Shown here one piece after another: positions 53,753 to 61,145 of a DNA stretch of 64,000 bases (positions are counted from its first letter, which is position 1; the number at the start of each line of letters is the position of its first letter). The position numbers were made by a program, and so were the translations under genes. Source of the DNA: Scytonema hofmannii PCC 7110. Lineage in GTDB: Bacteria; Cyanobacteriota; Cyanobacteriia; Cyanobacteriales; Nostocaceae. The notes below the pieces were generated by a model, which was not told the DNA's origin, made no database searches, and was given only the letters and a program-made list of their open reading frames with translations. The DNA lies in the NCBI RefSeq assembly GCF_000346485.2, contig NZ_KQ976354.1, positions 496,001 through 560,000 of the forward strand, written 5' to 3'.

Positions 53753-54046
53753 TCAAACATACTTCTGAAGCGTTTTTTCCAACTGCTGCACCGAGCTTCT
53801 AGGAGAAGGACGAGGTAAAAGCTCCTCTCTCCCCTCTTCCTCAGCGCCCTCTGCGCCTCTGCGGTTTACAAAAAAAAGTACCGGCACCTCATATTGATAA
53901 GCTTGAAACCAATCATCACGAGTCGTAATATCCCGAATTTCCAACTGTAGAGACGCAATACTTTGCATCTCCACAATTTGTTCCAACTTTTCTTGCAAAC
54001 CCTCACACAAATGGCATCCCGGCTTGCTGTACAAAATTAATCGCAT
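53753..54046 (-). CDS. Glutaredoxin-family (DUF836) protein with repeat-like insert
   Basis: 97 residues from ATG 54046, which is preceded by GAGG; the upstream start at 54091 adds an unconserved tail. MRLILYSKPGCHLCEGL holds the CxxC redox site (CHLC) and YQYEVPVLFF holds the cis-Pro strand. A 20-residue insert then reads NRRGAEGAEEEGREELLPRP; its DNA (CGCAGAGGCGCAGAGGGCGC on the minus strand) looks like the dispersed CGCAGAGG repeat of Nostocales. Thiol-disulphide exchange on proteins in the cytosol is the likely role. The gene is 31 bases from the end of the next. Confidence 0.8.
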   Translation of the reverse strand: MRLILYSKPGCHLCEGLQEKLEQIVEMQSIASLQLEIRDITTRDDWFQAYQYEVPVLFFVNRRGAEGAEEEGREELLPRPSPRSSVQQLEKTLQKYV

Positions 54047-54077
54047 TGCCTCAATTAAACTGATACGCTCTCCTATC

Positions 54078-55808
54078 TTACAGCCCAGCAATCAATTGTT
54101 GCATCCTCTCTAAACCACTAGCGTCATTTCGCTGATTGTAGATTTTTGCAGCCTGCTCAAAAGCTTGCTTAGCTTCAGATGCTTTTTTCAAAGCCAACAA
54201 AGAATTCCCCTTGTTTTCAAACGCTTCTGCATACTTGGGATTGCGTTCGATCGCGCGATCGCAATCCTTAATTGCATCATCATACTTCTTCCGAGCAAAG
54301 CGGGCAACACTTCGTTGATAATACGCTTCAGTATAATCACTATCTAGCTCGATAGCCCGATCGAAATCTTTGGTTGCATCCCTGTAATCTTCCAAAGCTT
54401 GGCGAGTCAGCCCCCGGTTGAAATACGCCCAAGCCCAATTTTTAGAATTATCAATAGCTTTGTCAAAATCTTTAATTGCTGCAGTGTAGTTTTTCAGGGC
54501 ATACTGAGCCACACCTCTGTTATTATATGCCTCAAATAATTTAGGATTTAGGCGAATAGCCTCAGATGCATCCGTGATCGCCGCCGCATAATCTTTCTGA
54601 ATGCGGTAAATTGTTGCTCGCCCGCTATATGCATCGGCATATTTAGGATTTAAAGCGATCGCTTTGTTAAAATCAGACAAAGCGGCTGGGTAATCTTTTT
54701 GGTCGAGGCGCGTTAATCCCCGACTGTTGTATGCTCTAGCATACTTGGGGTCAACTTCTATGGCTTTATTATAATCGGCGATCGCACCCTCATCGTCTGC
54801 CAAACTGCTCCTAGAAAGACCGCGACTGGTGTAAGCTTCCGCAAATTTAGGATTGACTTCAATTGCGCGATTGTAGTAAGCGATCGCATTCTTATAATCG
54901 CTCTTTTTATACCGATTATCTCCCCATCTTGTAAAATCAGGAGCTTCTGCAATAAAACCGTCACTTGGTAACTGAGCAGTATCTAAATCAGCACCCCTGA
55001 GATCCGCATCAAGCAGAGTTGCGCCCCTAAAATTCACCCCCGCCAGTTGTGCGCCACTCAAGTCAGAGTTATCAAGATTGGCATACTGCAAGTTACTTCC
55101 TTGCAAGTTGGCATTACTCAAATCCGCACGGCGGAAGTTGGCATAACTGAGATTAGCATTTTTCAACTGTACGCCTCTCAAGTTAACACTCTCCAAGTTT
55201 GCCCGATTGAGGTTAACACCATTGAGAGACACACCAATAAGATTCACATTTCTCAAATCTACGCCACTCAAGTTCACCCCATCAAAACTAACCCCATTGA
55301 GGTTGACATTATCCAACCGCACACCCCGAAGATCCGCGTTAGTGAGAGTCACTCGACTAAGATTGACACCACTGAGATCGGCTTTGCTTAAATTTGTATT
55401 GCTTAAATTAGCATTTCTGAGGTCTGCACCACTTAAGTTAGCACCACTGAGATCGGCATTACTTAAATTAGCACCACTCAAGTCAGTGCGAGATAGATTT
55501 GCTCGGGAGAAATTAGCACTTTTTAACTCAGTATCTCTCAAATCAGCACCACTTAAGTTTGTACCACTTAAGTCTGTACTTGTTAAATTAGCATCATAGA
55601 GGTCAGCACGAACGAGATTTTTCCGGCTGAAGTTAGTGTAGCTGAGATCGCATTTAGAACATCTGTTAGTTTCCGTTAGCTGTTTAACGTGTTCTGGTTT
55701 TTCAGCATAACTGGGAACCGCTACTAATATTGGGGCAAAGAACGCGATAGTAGCGAAAACCTTTTTAATACTTTTTTTATAGGGAGTCGTTGATGTAAAC
55801 ATTACCAT
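54078..55808 (-). CDS. Exported pentapeptide-repeat + TPR protein
   Basis: 576 residues. A signal peptide (KKSIKKVFATIAFFAPILVAVPSYA, cut before EKPEHVK) is followed by a CSKC pair and about 44 pentapeptide repeats (A(D/N)LSG type, residues 55-285), then about eight tetratricopeptide repeats (residues 300-540, NPKFAEAYTSRGLSRSSLAD-like units). Both parts are scaffolds that bind proteins, so this is likely a periplasmic or outer-membrane assembly platform. The longer start at ATG 55808 or 55802 differs by two residues. The N-terminal pentapeptides also fold to a beta-helix. The partner proteins are unknown. Confidence 0.85.
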   Translation of the reverse strand: MVMFTSTTPYKKSIKKVFATIAFFAPILVAVPSYAEKPEHVKQLTETNRCSKCDLSYTNFSRKNLVRADLYDANLTSTDLSGTNLSGADLRDTELKSANFSRANLSRTDLSGANLSNADLSGANLSGADLRNANLSNTNLSKADLSGVNLSRVTLTNADLRGVRLDNVNLNGVSFDGVNLSGVDLRNVNLIGVSLNGVNLNRANLESVNLRGVQLKNANLSYANFRRADLSNANLQGSNLQYANLDNSDLSGAQLAGVNFRGATLLDADLRGADLDTAQLPSDGFIAEAPDFTRWGDNRYKKSDYKNAIAYYNRAIEVNPKFAEAYTSRGLSRSSLADDEGAIADYNKAIEVDPKYARAYNSRGLTRLDQKDYPAALSDFNKAIALNPKYADAYSGRATIYRIQKDYAAAITDASEAIRLNPKLFEAYNNRGVAQYALKNYTAAIKDFDKAIDNSKNWAWAYFNRGLTRQALEDYRDATKDFDRAIELDSDYTEAYYQRSVARFARKKYDDAIKDCDRAIERNPKYAEAFENKGNSLLALKKASEAKQAFEQAAKIYNQRNDASGLERMQQLIAGL

Positions 55809-55947
55809 GACTTGCGCTTAACCAGGATAATACCTGACTGACTTAGCTAGATACCGATGTATCTGAAAAGCTATTTCCCCTAAGAGATGCTTCTCTAGAT
55901 CAGTTTGTTCCCAATCACCAGTCCCTTAAAATTTTGTTTCCAAATGT

Positions 55948-55978
55948 AAAACCCCTCTCATTTTTTGGAGGGGCTTTT
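55948..55978 (-). terminator. Terminator after the small protein at 56013
   Basis: On the minus strand AAAAGCCCCTC-caaaaaatga-GAGGGGTTTT. It is 35 bases after the TAG of the 34-residue gene, strong evidence that this gene is expressed. Confidence 0.8.
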
Positions 55979-56012
55979 GTAAAGTTTTTTATGAAATTTT
56001 AAATTTTTTGCC

Positions 56013-56117
56013 CTAGAAGAGGCTCATGATAGTAATAATTCCAGCACTTGTCAGCACAACCAAAGCTCCCATTGCAACTGATACACCAACTGGATTTGGA
56101 GTTTTTGAATCCTTCAT
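56013..56117 (-). CDS. 34-residue single-helix membrane protein
   Basis: MKDSKTPNPVGVSVAMGALV followed by VLTSAGIITIMSLF; one membrane helix covers residues 11-30. The upstream AAAGGT serves as a ribosome site, ATG is at 56117, and a good terminator follows at 55948-55978, so this is a one-gene transcript. Size and charge (positive-neutral N-terminus outside the helix) are like the small subunits of photosystems or cytochrome complexes, but I cannot match it to one. The gene stands between the pentapeptide-TPR gene and the TetR gene. Confidence 0.65.
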   Translation of the reverse strand: MKDSKTPNPVGVSVAMGALVVLTSAGIITIMSLF

Positions 56118-56278
56118 TTTTTTAAACCTTTGCTTCTAAGATATTTTTTTAAAGATATCAGTACTGCCACATAAATTAAATCAAATCATGCTAAAACTTA
56201 AAAAACGTTTACTTAAGTTAATAAAATCTTCAGTTTTTGCTAATACTATGATGAGTAGAAGGTAGTAGGCGCATTCAC

Positions 56279-56863
56279 TTATTCACAAAACTCTGCAATC
56301 ACCTGAGCTTTAACTTTATCCAGGGGAAAACTCTGGGGATAGGTCGAAAACATTAACATAATGCCTTGCAGGGTGGAGGAAAAGTAGAGCGATCGCAGGC
56401 GAGGATTTTCTACCCCAAGCTTGCGAAAAATCTCAGTCTGCACTTCAAACTGTCTGGCTTGTTCATCCATCAATTTTTGGCTGTATTTTGCCACAATTGG
56501 ATCGAGTTTCGGTTGGGTGAATAGATTGAGGTAAAATCGAAACACTTCCGGTTTGCGACACACATCCTCTAACGCTCCTTCCGCAATATGCTGGATTTGT
56601 TCTGCAGGCGTTGGCTTTGCTACTGCTGCATTCATGACTTCTAACACATCATTGATACGCATATCAACGATCGCCGCTAGCAAATCTTCTTTGCCCTTGA
56701 AGTAATGATATAGCAATCCTTTGGAGATTTGCGCTTGCTTGGCAACATCCTCAATCGACGTTGAGTGATAGCCCTTCTCACAGAATAAACTCATTGCCGT
56801 TTTGAGAATTTGCTCAGTGGTGGCGCGGCGGATGCGATCGTTTTCGGCTGGGGTGCGAGGCAT
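56279..56863 (-). CDS. TetR-family transcriptional regulator
   Basis: 194 residues. The helix-turn-helix is complete: RATTEQILKTAMSLFCEKGYHSTSIEDVAKQAQISKGLLYHYFKGKEDLLAAIVD (residues 12-66), with the HYFK recognition-helix end typical of TetR. The C-terminal ligand domain (70-190) is helical. It represses nearby or its own genes until a ligand binds. The nearest candidate target is the truncated DUF4336-like gene upstream, in the same direction and separated by a repeat. No operator could be read. Confidence 0.93.
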   Translation of the reverse strand: MPRTPAENDRIRRATTEQILKTAMSLFCEKGYHSTSIEDVAKQAQISKGLLYHYFKGKEDLLAAIVDMRINDVLEVMNAAVAKPTPAEQIQHIAEGALEDVCRKPEVFRFYLNLFTQPKLDPIVAKYSQKLMDEQARQFEVQTEIFRKLGVENPRLRSLYFSSTLQGIMLMFSTYPQSFPLDKVKAQVIAEFCE

Positions 56864-56889
56864 TCTTGTTACTTGCTCAGAAAGTCGGT

Positions 56890-56996
56890 AATTACAGCAA
56901 TTTTCAGATTAATACACTACAACTACATATTGTGGGGTGGGTGTCCTCGCCCGCCCTCTGAGGAATGTACGGGCGTCCCCGCCCGTACCACAAGAA
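56890..56996. repeat. Dispersed palindromic repeat family, full copy
   Basis: ATTACAGCAATTTTCAGATT, then GGGTG-TCCTC-GCCCGCC and ACGGGCG-TCCC-CGCCCGTACCACAAGAA. It lies at the 3' end of a truncated gene and runs up to the TetR start. The last 24 codons of that gene are repeat DNA. Confidence 0.9.
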
Positions 56997-57243
56997 CAGG
57001 GTAACGGGCTTGCCACTCTGCTAGACCGAGGTCATGCCCGGAATGCGGTGCTATAATTGCAGCCACACGACCTTTCTGCTCGATCGCAGCAAAATCCTCT
57101 TCAGACATCCTCATTGGTGGGCTAACTACAGCTAGAGTCTTCTCGTCAAGGAGAACAGCGAAAGCGTTAACTTGGTTGTAACCAGGAACACTATACTCAG
57201 ATCTCCATACATCCGTGCCTTGAACTAATTCTTGCCAAACCAT
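56923..57243 (-). pseudogene. DUF4336 (metallo-beta-lactamase-like) gene cut by a repeat
   Basis: From ATG 57243, which has a perfect AGGAGG ribosome site, the frame reads MVWQELVQGTDVWRSEYSVP, then QVNAFAVLLDEKTLAVVSPP, IAPHSGHDLGLAEWQARYP. This is the N-terminal part of DUF4336-like MBL proteins (about 200-250 residues). At about 57000 it runs into the dispersed repeat, which encodes VLVVRAGTPVHSSEGGRG and the stop. The rest of the domain, with its metal ligands, is missing. A longer start at 57396 is not needed. The repeat insertion or an accompanying deletion inactivated it. Confidence 0.7.
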
Positions 57244-57656
57244 AAATTCCTCCTTTGCGATCGCGCAACGTTGTTTTACTCCTGTGAAGCAACACAAGCG
57301 ATCGCTTTTGCCTTGAATTTCATGGTGTAAGTTCATATTCCTACCACTACACCTGAATGGCATAGGCAGCAGAACATATGCAAAGGTAAGCTGCACTTTG
57401 AATGTGAATCACTGCCATATTATATAGTCTAATTTATGACTGAATAATTAGTCAATAAAAGAAATTTGGTTTGCTAGAGTCATATCTTAACCGGATTGGT
57501 CATTCTAAATGACACTAGTTTTCAATTGGGTGCAATAGTTGAGGAAGCGCACCTTGTACCGGATAAACGCGGATGTGTACCTAATTCAATTGCAATCTGC
57601 TATGGTTAGTGGTAGTGCTCTATCCTGGTATGAGAATAAAGTTAGGAGATACAGGC

Positions 57657-57800
57657 ATGAATCAACTAACAGTAGAACTACCCTCAAACATTTCTATTGA
57701 GGAAGCACGATTAGTGCTATCCGGTAAACCTTGCTCTCGATATGGGCAACTCATCACAGATTGCACCAGTTTTAAGCCCTATCTTAATCGCCTATCCTAG
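57657..57800 (+). CDS. UPF0175-like antitoxin fragment
   Basis: 47 residues from ATG 57657. MNQLTVELPSNISIEEARLVLS is the first strand and helix of UPF0175 antitoxins, then the sequence diverges (GKPCSRYGQLITDCTSFKPYL) and stops before the helix-turn-helix part. It lies 32 bases before an intact UPF0175 gene. It is most likely a truncated paralogue left by rearrangement. Confidence 0.5.
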   Translation: MNQLTVELPSNISIEEARLVLSGKPCSRYGQLITDCTSFKPYLNRLS

Positions 57801-57831
57801 TATTTAGAATTTTCAATTAATCCCGAAAGCT

Positions 57832-58077
57832 ATGAGCATCATTATTCCAGATGAAGTATTGCAAACAACCCAAATGTCTGAGCTTGAGTTATTGACTGAA
57901 ATTGCAGTGATGCTCTTTCAAAAGGAAAAATTTACTTTAGGTCAAGCAAGTCGTTTTGCGAAAATGAATCAACTCCAGTTTCAACGCTTACTTGCAAGTC
58001 GCCAAATTCCTCTCCATTACGATATTGCCGAACTCAGAGAGGATGTAAAAAGTTTGGAAGCAAATAATTGGCGATGA
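57832..58077 (+). CDS. UPF0175 antitoxin
   Basis: 81 residues. MSIIIPDEVLQTTQMSELELLTEIAVMLFQKEKFTLGQASRFAKMNQLQFQRLLASRQIP is the whole UPF0175 fold: a strand, a helix, then a helix-turn-helix-like part. It overlaps the DUF3368 gene by four bases (ATGA), the standard order of this toxin-antitoxin family, with the antitoxin first. It would bind and inhibit the PIN toxin and repress the operon. Confidence 0.92.
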   Translation: MSIIIPDEVLQTTQMSELELLTEIAVMLFQKEKFTLGQASRFAKMNQLQFQRLLASRQIPLHYDIAELREDVKSLEANNWR

Positions 58078-58556
58078 TTGTAGTTAGCGACACATCACCT
58101 ATTAGTAATTTGGCTGCTATCGGTCAATTAGAATTATTGCAACAACTTTACAGTAGTGTAATTATTCCTACAGCAGTTTATCAGGAAATTCTCAATTCTG
58201 GCGAGACAGACCCTGCTGTTTTGGCGATTCAAACTGTAAACTGGATTGAAACTCGTTCTGTTGCCAATATTACTTTGCTTCAAACTTTACAAAATAATTT
58301 AGACATTGGTGAAGCAGAAGCTATTACCCTTGCTATCGAATTAAATGCCGATCGCCTGATTGTAGATGAACGAAGAGGTAGAAATGAAGCAATTAGGTTG
58401 GGTCTTCGGGTAACTGGAATATTGGGGATATTGCTAGCAGCAAAACAACAGGGATTAATTCCGTTGATACAGCCACTATTAGACGATTTGATTGCTAACG
58501 ACTTCTGGATTCGGGAACAATTGTACGCAGAGCTATTACAATTAGCCGGAGAGTGA
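58074..58556 (+). CDS. DUF3368 PIN-domain toxin
   Basis: 160 residues from ATG 58074. VVSDTSPISNLAAI carries the first PIN Asp and DIGEAEAITLAIELNADRLIVDERRGR carries the later acidic residues; the C-terminal helices are typical of DUF3368. It is an RNase-like toxin whose activity is held off by the UPF0175 partner encoded just before. The pair is common in cyanobacterial chromosomes and often marks islands with other defence genes, as here. Confidence 0.93.
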   Translation: MIVVSDTSPISNLAAIGQLELLQQLYSSVIIPTAVYQEILNSGETDPAVLAIQTVNWIETRSVANITLLQTLQNNLDIGEAEAITLAIELNADRLIVDERRGRNEAIRLGLRVTGILGILLAAKQQGLIPLIQPLLDDLIANDFWIREQLYAELLQLAGE

Positions 58557-58788
58557 TGCTGATCGCTCCTGTGTTGGTGGAAAGAATGCGTTCGGCTCCA
58601 TACCCAGTAAGGTTGTTTGTTCCTCTTCTGCTCTCAGACAAGCGTACTTCTGCGTCCATCTGCGGTTAATTATTCATTGTTTTTCAACTTTTGCAAAAAG
58701 TCCAATGAAATCGACAATTTAGAATTTTCCAGGTTTTCCCGCTTTTAAGCTGATTCACACACAAATCAGAGGATTTTCTCAAGTTGAA

Positions 58789-59439
58789 TCAAGTTGAAAT
58801 CTGCATATATTTTTTCTGGATAGCTGCATTTTCTATCTGGTTACGAAATGTATCAAGCATCCCTATAACTTCTAAGTGTAACTCTATATATTCACCCTTA
58901 TCAAACGACGAATAATTACCATGTGCAATTTCGTTTCTTGTCTTTAAAAGTTTAGTATCAATTAGCACTGATTTAGTAGAGTAGAGTGAAAAGTCTATTC
59001 CAAGAATATAAGTTATTTCTTTTAAAATTTCCGAAGATAGATTTGATGCAGTCGATATAACATCTTTAGGTAAAATACATCTTTGATTTAATTCCGACAC
59101 AAAGAAGTCACAAACAGGTATATACAATGATGGCTTATTTGTTTCTTTTGCTTCCTTAAGTTTATCTTTCATTGCCAAAGCTAAAAAATTAGTAGAAAGT
59201 TCCTTATAGGTAAGCTTTTTTGAGCTTACATATTCTAAATAAGAGTTTGCTGCTAATTTAACAAAACCTTCCCAGTGGGAATAGAGCATACATATTCCAC
59301 TCCGGAGTAATACTTTATGTCTTTGGTCAGAAACATTTTTCGCTTCTACCAAAGATTTGATTTCTGAAAGTTCTTTCTTTCGCCAAGCAAGGTCAGTAGA
59401 CAGCTTATCACTTAATTGTTCAGCAGTTCGGATGCTCAT
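58789..59439 (-). CDS. HEPN-family protein (MAE_28990/MAE_18760-like)
   Basis: 216 residues, helical. Residues 45-75 read LLRSGICMLYSHWEGFVKLAANSYLEY, the first HEPN helices of the MAE_28990 group. Near residue 168 RNEIAHG matches the HEPN RNase motif R-x4-6-H (Arg-Asn-Glu-Ile-Ala-His). HEPN proteins cut RNA in toxin and defence systems. The gene is co-translated with a DUF262 gene: the ATGA at 59436-59439 overlaps. The likely role is that the HEPN protein is the effector and DUF262 the sensor or regulator. Confidence 0.82.
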   Translation of the reverse strand: MSIRTAEQLSDKLSTDLAWRKKELSEIKSLVEAKNVSDQRHKVLLRSGICMLYSHWEGFVKLAANSYLEYVSSKKLTYKELSTNFLALAMKDKLKEAKETNKPSLYIPVCDFFVSELNQRCILPKDVISTASNLSSEILKEITYILGIDFSLYSTKSVLIDTKLLKTRNEIAHGNYSSFDKGEYIELHLEVIGMLDTFRNQIENAAIQKKYMQIST

Positions 59440-60569
59440 AAAGGTGAAAATACTTTTCTACCAAGTGGAATAAGATAGGGTAAACGTCTTGCCGCATTCA
59501 CTCCTGCTCCTGACCATTTTTGATATGTTGGGTTTGACCAAATATTTTTTATCCGCTCAGATATTTGGTCTGTTGGAGGTACATTTTGATAATTGTATCC
59601 AATTCCTAGTGCTATTACCTCATATGCAGATAATAAAAATCCTCCAAGGAATCTATCATTCTCAGATTTATATCGTTTGAAGCTATTATCTCCCATAACT
59701 TCATTAAGAATATTGAATGTCACATCAAATGCTCTCTCTATATGACTGCCATCCCAATCTTTTTCAAAAGCCATGTCACGCATTCTATCTGTTAAAAAAA
59801 CGCTTACATCTCCACCCAAAGTTTGAATGCTGTTATCATCTTTATCAAATAGAAGAATAAAACGTAATACTAGTTCCATATCATACTGTTCTTCATAAAG
59901 TCTATCACTCAAAGCAATGCAGCTTTTAAACGCCTCACGATCTGCAAGTGAACGCATCAATTTATATAAATCTTTATCCAACATCAACAAAATGCAATTT
60001 CTTACTTCTTGTGGTGTTGCAATTGAGCCTCCTGTATTTAGTCGTTGAAACAGCTCGTATTTAATCATTGGATCGCTTTCTTTTTCAACAATATTGACTG
60101 CGATTTTTGCTCGCTTTATCAATAAACGTTGTGCCTGAGTTAAAGAGTTTTCTTTATCGTCTGGATCGTCCCACTTTTTCCCTGCTAAGGAAGGTAAATA
60201 TGTGGTTTTTTGTAAAGCAAACAAAAGTTTATTTCGTTTTTGAGCAGATGAGATATCTTGTTCTTGAATATCGGGTTTAAAGATACCCACAAATTCATAT
60301 ATAGTTGACAGTCTCTGTAAGCCATCGATAACATCCCAAATACCATCATCTCTTTGGCTAACAAAAATTGGCGGAATCGGTATGCCTAAAAGAATTGATT
60401 CTATAAAAGTTGATTTTTGATGATCTGACCAACGAAAAAACCTTTGAAAATCTGGATGAATATCGATTTCATTGTTCTCATAAAGACTAATCCACTCGCC
60501 AATAGACATTGAGTAGCCATCTGTCCGAATTTCTTGCCTTGTTTTGTCAATCTCTTCTTGTAGAGACAT
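59436..60569 (-). CDS. DUF262 (GmrSD/ParB-like N-terminal) protein
   Basis: 377 residues. The DUF262 motif block is complete: SIGEWISLYENNEIDIHPDFQR, FRWSDHQKSTFIESILLGIPIPPIFV and WDVIDGLQRLSTI, the DGQQR-type nucleotide site (here DGLQR). A helical domain follows (residues 160-377). DUF262 proteins are found in GmrSD type IV restriction and in many anti-phage operons. Here the C-terminal nuclease (DUF1524) of GmrD is missing and the HEPN gene takes its place. A two-gene defence unit is the best reading. Confidence 0.87.
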   Translation of the reverse strand: MSLQEEIDKTRQEIRTDGYSMSIGEWISLYENNEIDIHPDFQRFFRWSDHQKSTFIESILLGIPIPPIFVSQRDDGIWDVIDGLQRLSTIYEFVGIFKPDIQEQDISSAQKRNKLLFALQKTTYLPSLAGKKWDDPDDKENSLTQAQRLLIKRAKIAVNIVEKESDPMIKYELFQRLNTGGSIATPQEVRNCILLMLDKDLYKLMRSLADREAFKSCIALSDRLYEEQYDMELVLRFILLFDKDDNSIQTLGGDVSVFLTDRMRDMAFEKDWDGSHIERAFDVTFNILNEVMGDNSFKRYKSENDRFLGGFLLSAYEVIALGIGYNYQNVPPTDQISERIKNIWSNPTYQKWSGAGVNAARRLPYLIPLGRKVFSPL

Positions 60570-60650
60570 GGGTTAAAATATTATAGGTGTTGTTAAGTTA
60601 ACTATTCTTGCAGAACTGCAATATTTAGATATTTTATCGCGAATTGAGTG

Positions 60651-60778
60651 CTAGAGCGCCGGTACAGTAGTCAAAAAGGGGGCAAAAAACCCGCTTTCTC
60701 TCTGTGGTCAAGCTTGATATGTCGTATGCTCAACGATAAAGTTACCGGGTTTTTGGAATTACTGTATCAATGCTCTAG
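60651..60778. mobile_element. MITE-like element, copy 2 (reverse orientation)
   Basis: CTAGAGCGCCGGTACAGTA at the left and the inverted end TACTGTATCAATGCTCTAG at the right. The inner arms AAACCCGC/ACCGGGTTTTT pair. It is the reverse complement of 42873-42999 with changes. It sits just upstream of the DUF262 gene. Confidence 0.8.
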
Positions 60779-61145
60779 AAATTAGAATAGCTCAGTCAAT
60801 AGTTGATTTTACTCTGTATAATGACCATAGCTGTTATTAGTACTTGTTTTGGGTAACGGAATGGCACTCATGCAGATGTATAACATAATAAAATCCAGTT
60901 CATTACCCACACTTACCTTTTAAGGGTTTCGCCAAGTCCTCATTTTTTGTTAGTTATTTTCAATAATCTAAAACTATTGAGAATAAGGCTATAGAAAAAC
61001 AACGCTGTTTCGTAGTTTGAGAACTTCCCGTGAAAAGTTAGATTGCATTCGCGTTGGCGACGCTTCAAAATGTAAAGGATGTCAAAATAATTCGTAATTC
61101 CTAACTTTACCATTAATTACGAATTACGAACTAGTAATTATTCGG
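60779..61145. other. Intergenic region without a supported gene
   Basis: It contains a short inverted repeat of AATTCGTAATTcc and attACGAATTACGAA at 61090-61130 after the exonuclease gene, of a kind frequent in Nostocales. Nothing else is seen. Confidence 0.4.

Noticed and set aside
55047-55599. Two frames antisense to the pentapeptide gene
   Set aside because: They are mirror images of the repeats in the real gene and have its codon periodicity in the wrong frame.
57244-57396. Longer start for the DUF4336-like gene
   Set aside because: The extra residues lack conservation, while ATG 57243 has a perfect AGGAGG site.
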